NCBI GenBank assembly: GCA_023055505.1 | Contig: JALIRH010000031.1 | Span: 806,001 to 870,000, forward strand | Length of the DNA: 64,000 nucleotides | Reading direction: 5' to 3' | From: Callipepla californica brunnescens | Lineage: Eukaryota; Chordata; Aves; Galliformes; Odontophoridae | Part shown: piece after piece, positions 61,486 to 64,000 of the stretch | Numbering within the stretch: the stretch's first letter is position 1 | Layout of the letters: each line of letters starts with the position of its first letter | Notes under the pieces: model-generated | The model's input: the letters and a program-made list of their open reading frames with translations, nothing else | What the model was told of the DNA's origin: nothing | Databases searched by the model: none | Made by a program: the position numbers and the translations under genes

Positions 61486-61975
61486 AAACAGAACAGATAA
61501 TGAAAGCAGCAGGGCTTTAAATGTCAATCAGTTTGCAAGCTCCTAATTCCAAGAGTAGTTATGTATGCACTGGGTAGATGCAAGGATGATCATAAGGAGG
61601 TTCAAAATAGGAATATAAAGAAAAACAAAATAACATAAAAATGAGAGTTGAGAGGGACAAAATGCTATTTGATAAAGTGCAGAAGATAAATTACTCTATA
61701 CACAGAGTGCTCCCAATTAAGATTCTGTTAGAATCTGGGACTCAATTCATATCCTTTTGTGTTGGTCTATGATGGAAGAACATGGATCCTTCAAAGAGTC
61801 ACAAATGGCATCCCCACATCCCTTTTTCTTCCTTGTAATATTCCCTGCCCTTCCACCCTTCCACTGTTACATCATTCGTTTCCTCCACCACAGAGCACAA
61901 GAAACATCTTGAAAGAAAGGGTAAAGAAATGAGTGGTGGTATATCCTACAAAAATGCAAATACTTATTATATAAC

Positions 61976-61981
61976 AAAAAA

Positions 61982-62013
<32 letters not shown>

Positions 62014-62061
62014 GAAGAGAGAGAAACAAAGGAAGAAAAGAAAAAAAAAAGAAGAAAAAAA
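61976..62061. repeat. Long purine-only tract, A15-(GA)n-A/G
   Basis: Over about 85 bases the plus strand is purine except one C at 62027. It includes roughly 11 GA units. Such mirror-like polypurine tracts can adopt triplex (H-DNA) structure and are prone to length change. Confidence 0.95.
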
Positions 62062-62460
62062 TATATGCATCAAGTATCACTGTTTGGCGATCTCCATATT
62101 AGTTTAGCACTTCCATACAACTACTCTATCCCAGCACAATGCCTAGGAGCCCTTCACCAGGGAGAGCTGTAGTCCAGAGGGAGGAGAATAGCAGAGTTTG
62201 CCACTGTACAGTCTGTCAATCTCTACAAACGCTTCACAGTTGTGTTTTTCACTCACCAATTTGAACCATTGAAAGCAACTGAATTTTGATTTCTAGTGTA
62301 AATTTGAATGAGTCTATGTAAATCTTTTATCTGCTTTTTATATTATAATTTTACCAGCCACAGCAGAAGATTATATATTGTGTTCAGGGATACACAAATA
62401 CACACACACAAAGAGACAAACACTGCATATTTACTTTAAAATTCGCTGATTTAATTTTTT
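62062..62460. other. Unannotated sequence between purine tract and inverted-repeat arm
   Basis: Only a short CA run near 62400-62411 is seen. Confidence 0.55.
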
Positions 62461-62523
62461 GTCCAGCTCTGTGGTGCTTCCATCCTGACCATTATGCCAG
62501 TCTTCCAGGTTTGTCAGCTGTTG
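62461..62523 (+). repeat. Right arm of the 63-bp inverted repeat, with exon-like block
   Basis: On the plus strand TTAATTTTTTGTCCAG leads into a 42-nt block (62467-62508) followed by GTTTGT, the same splice-like framing as the left arm. It encodes LCGASILTIMPVFQ. Against the left arm, two of the three substitutions are synonymous in this frame and one changes Y to C. The two arms lie on opposite strands 975 bases apart, so one transcript could not use both as exons. Confidence 0.85.
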
Positions 62524-64000
62524 TTTATTTATAAAGTAATACCTGTTACAGCCTCATTTTGCATTTAATGTCAGGCAGCAAAGTTCAGTTTAACTTAAAC
62601 CACAGAACAAAAGTGGTGAAGTTTTCAAGAGCATACATAGGCATTTATCTGTAAAGCACAAGCTTCATCAAGGTATTAGGACCAACAGCCTATCTGAAAT
62701 TTGGATGGCCAGACTGGCAGGTTGGTTGTTTAAGACAAGTTTTCATTCTAAAGGACTTGTAGTACCCACATTCCAGGTATTCTACACGTCCGGTGGAATT
62801 TCACAGAGGCCAGTTGCACCTGCTGACCTACTTATCAGCTCAGGCCATGCTACAGAATGGTACAAGGGAAACATAATTTGATAGAAGGGACAAGTTCTAG
62901 TCACAATATTTTAGAGCTAAAAACATACTGATGAAACACCAGCACAGTGAGTTTTGGATTTCTGAGCTAGAACAAGGGGTGGTGGCCAAGTCAAGGAGGA
63001 CCGTTGGTATTTCCTGAGCACAATCTGCACCTTAGACAGGCTCTTGAACATCTTTCTTACTATATACATATTCCCTGAGTTTCAGCCACTCTCTTTCCTT
63101 TTCTATCTGAAGCTGTAGATATAACTTACCCTAAAGCAGGTTTCTGTTTCAAATGTAGAATCCAGAAGTGGATATATCTGAAGTCTACAGAATACTGAGA
63201 CGTATACTGAACAAATAATCTTACCAGAAGAAAAAATTCTATTTTATCCCAGAACAATGATGTGAAAATTTAGCTACAGCAATTGCTGCATTAAAATGTG
63301 CTGTTGGCAAGTACAGCATGAGATCAAAACATACAAATTAGATTCTTCAGATTACATTAGATTGTGTCTTGACTAGGCAAATTCCCAGAAGAGTCAGTCT
63401 CTAGGTAGGACATTGTTTCTTTAGATGAATGAAACACAGTTTAATTTATTAACAGAATGTTAGATAAAATATGTCTCTTGAAATTTAAACAATACTGATC
63501 AAACACTAAAACATATTTATGAAGGTAAGTCTAGCTCTCACTTATACAGCCTGACCTTCTACAAATTACTCAGTGCTACAGCTTGTGAAATCATTGAAGG
63601 ATTTAGGTTTTGCTACCTCATCGAGTATCGTGAGTACAGATCAAGGTGGTCTTTGTCCTGCACAGATAATTTTCTTTTACCTAGAAAGCCACGAAATTAC
63701 TGAGAAAGAATTAAAAATACAAGTTTTTAATTCCTTACATCACACCCATGACAAAAGATGAGAAAAGCAACTCAATGTGAAAGTTGCAATGAGACTGCCA
63801 ACAGTTGTTTAAAACCTTAAGAGGCTCTTCTACGTGAAATACATCTGTCTGGGAAATGAGAAGCAGGGTGCAGAGCCATGTGAATGTTAGAGGAGACACG
63901 ACTGCAGTTACTATGACGACCATTCTCATACTTGTTTTCTGCAGTTTTGTGTTTCCTTTTCCTGCAGAGGTCTTTAATTCCCCTGACTTGACATGATCAT
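62524..64000. other. Unannotated sequence to the window end
   Basis: No gene or recognisable repeat. Short frames at 63573-63761 (plus) and 63735-63929 (minus) overlap and are unsupported. Confidence 0.5.

Noticed and set aside
61159..61527. 122-codon minus-strand frame starting with a signal-peptide-like segment
   Set aside because: The start is TTG, the middle is poly-phenylalanine from the A22 tract, and the only notable part is the inverted-repeat arm reported separately.
61867..62073. 68-codon minus-strand frame rich in Phe, Leu and Ser
   Set aside because: It is a translation of the polypurine tract and its flanks.
1..64000. CRISPR arrays, tRNA or rRNA genes, phage or plasmid features
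   Set aside because: No regularly spaced direct repeats, cloverleaf consensus or rRNA core words were seen, and the repeat content is that of a bird chromosome.

Overview
The window looks like bird nuclear DNA, probably from a galliform such as chicken or a close relative. Three things point that way. The background is AT-rich and gene-poor. There are many CR1 LINE fragments in both orientations, several ending in the CR1 3' octamer ATTCTATG. There is also an internally deleted mariner element of the type described in chicken (Galluhop/Mariner1_GG), and a solo LTR. Nothing supports a bacterial, viral or organellar source. I see no complete protein-coding gene, tRNA, rRNA or CRISPR array. The window is best read as a gene desert or a large intron.

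Layout. At 1-81 lies a possible mariner terminus followed by a 12-bp perfect hairpin. A 100-base assembly gap (826-925) abuts a CR1 fragment. At 3361-4252 a CR1 copy is split by a 389-bp minus-strand LTR and a TTTTG-rich tract. Between 9.8 and 15.3 kb are four CR1 pieces and an AT microsatellite. A T15/G19 homopolymer junction sits at 15.7 kb. At 22.45-23.41 kb is the longest CR1 relic, with a mutated reverse-transcriptase active site. The mariner derivative is at 24135-24666, and a plus-strand CR1 copy is at 26.06-26.83 kb. The 33-48 kb stretch has six more CR1 fragments or probable fragments, a GC-richer block (37.3-37.9 kb) and a pair of CTCF-like motifs (38.5 kb). The last 15 kb is repeat-poor. 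It holds one CR1 stub, two long A/GA purine tracts and a striking inverted repeat (61423-61485 against 62461-62523).

The best candidates for something undescribed are two. The first is the 63-bp inverted repeat, 60/63 identical with arms about 1 kb apart. Each arm contains a 42-nt block framed by consensus AG and GT splice dinucleotides with a 14-codon open frame. The second is a minus-strand reading at 52102-52230 that looks like a terminal coding exon, with a strong acceptor and a stop codon. A phase-compatible candidate exon lies just upstream at 52718-52823. Both are hypotheses. Open frames of about 100 codons are expected by chance in 64 kb, so most of the remaining ORFs are treated as noise.

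The identifiable coding remnants are transposon proteins: decayed CR1 reverse transcriptase and a gutted mariner transposase. They do not act together. No host pathway or operon-like arrangement can be read from this window.
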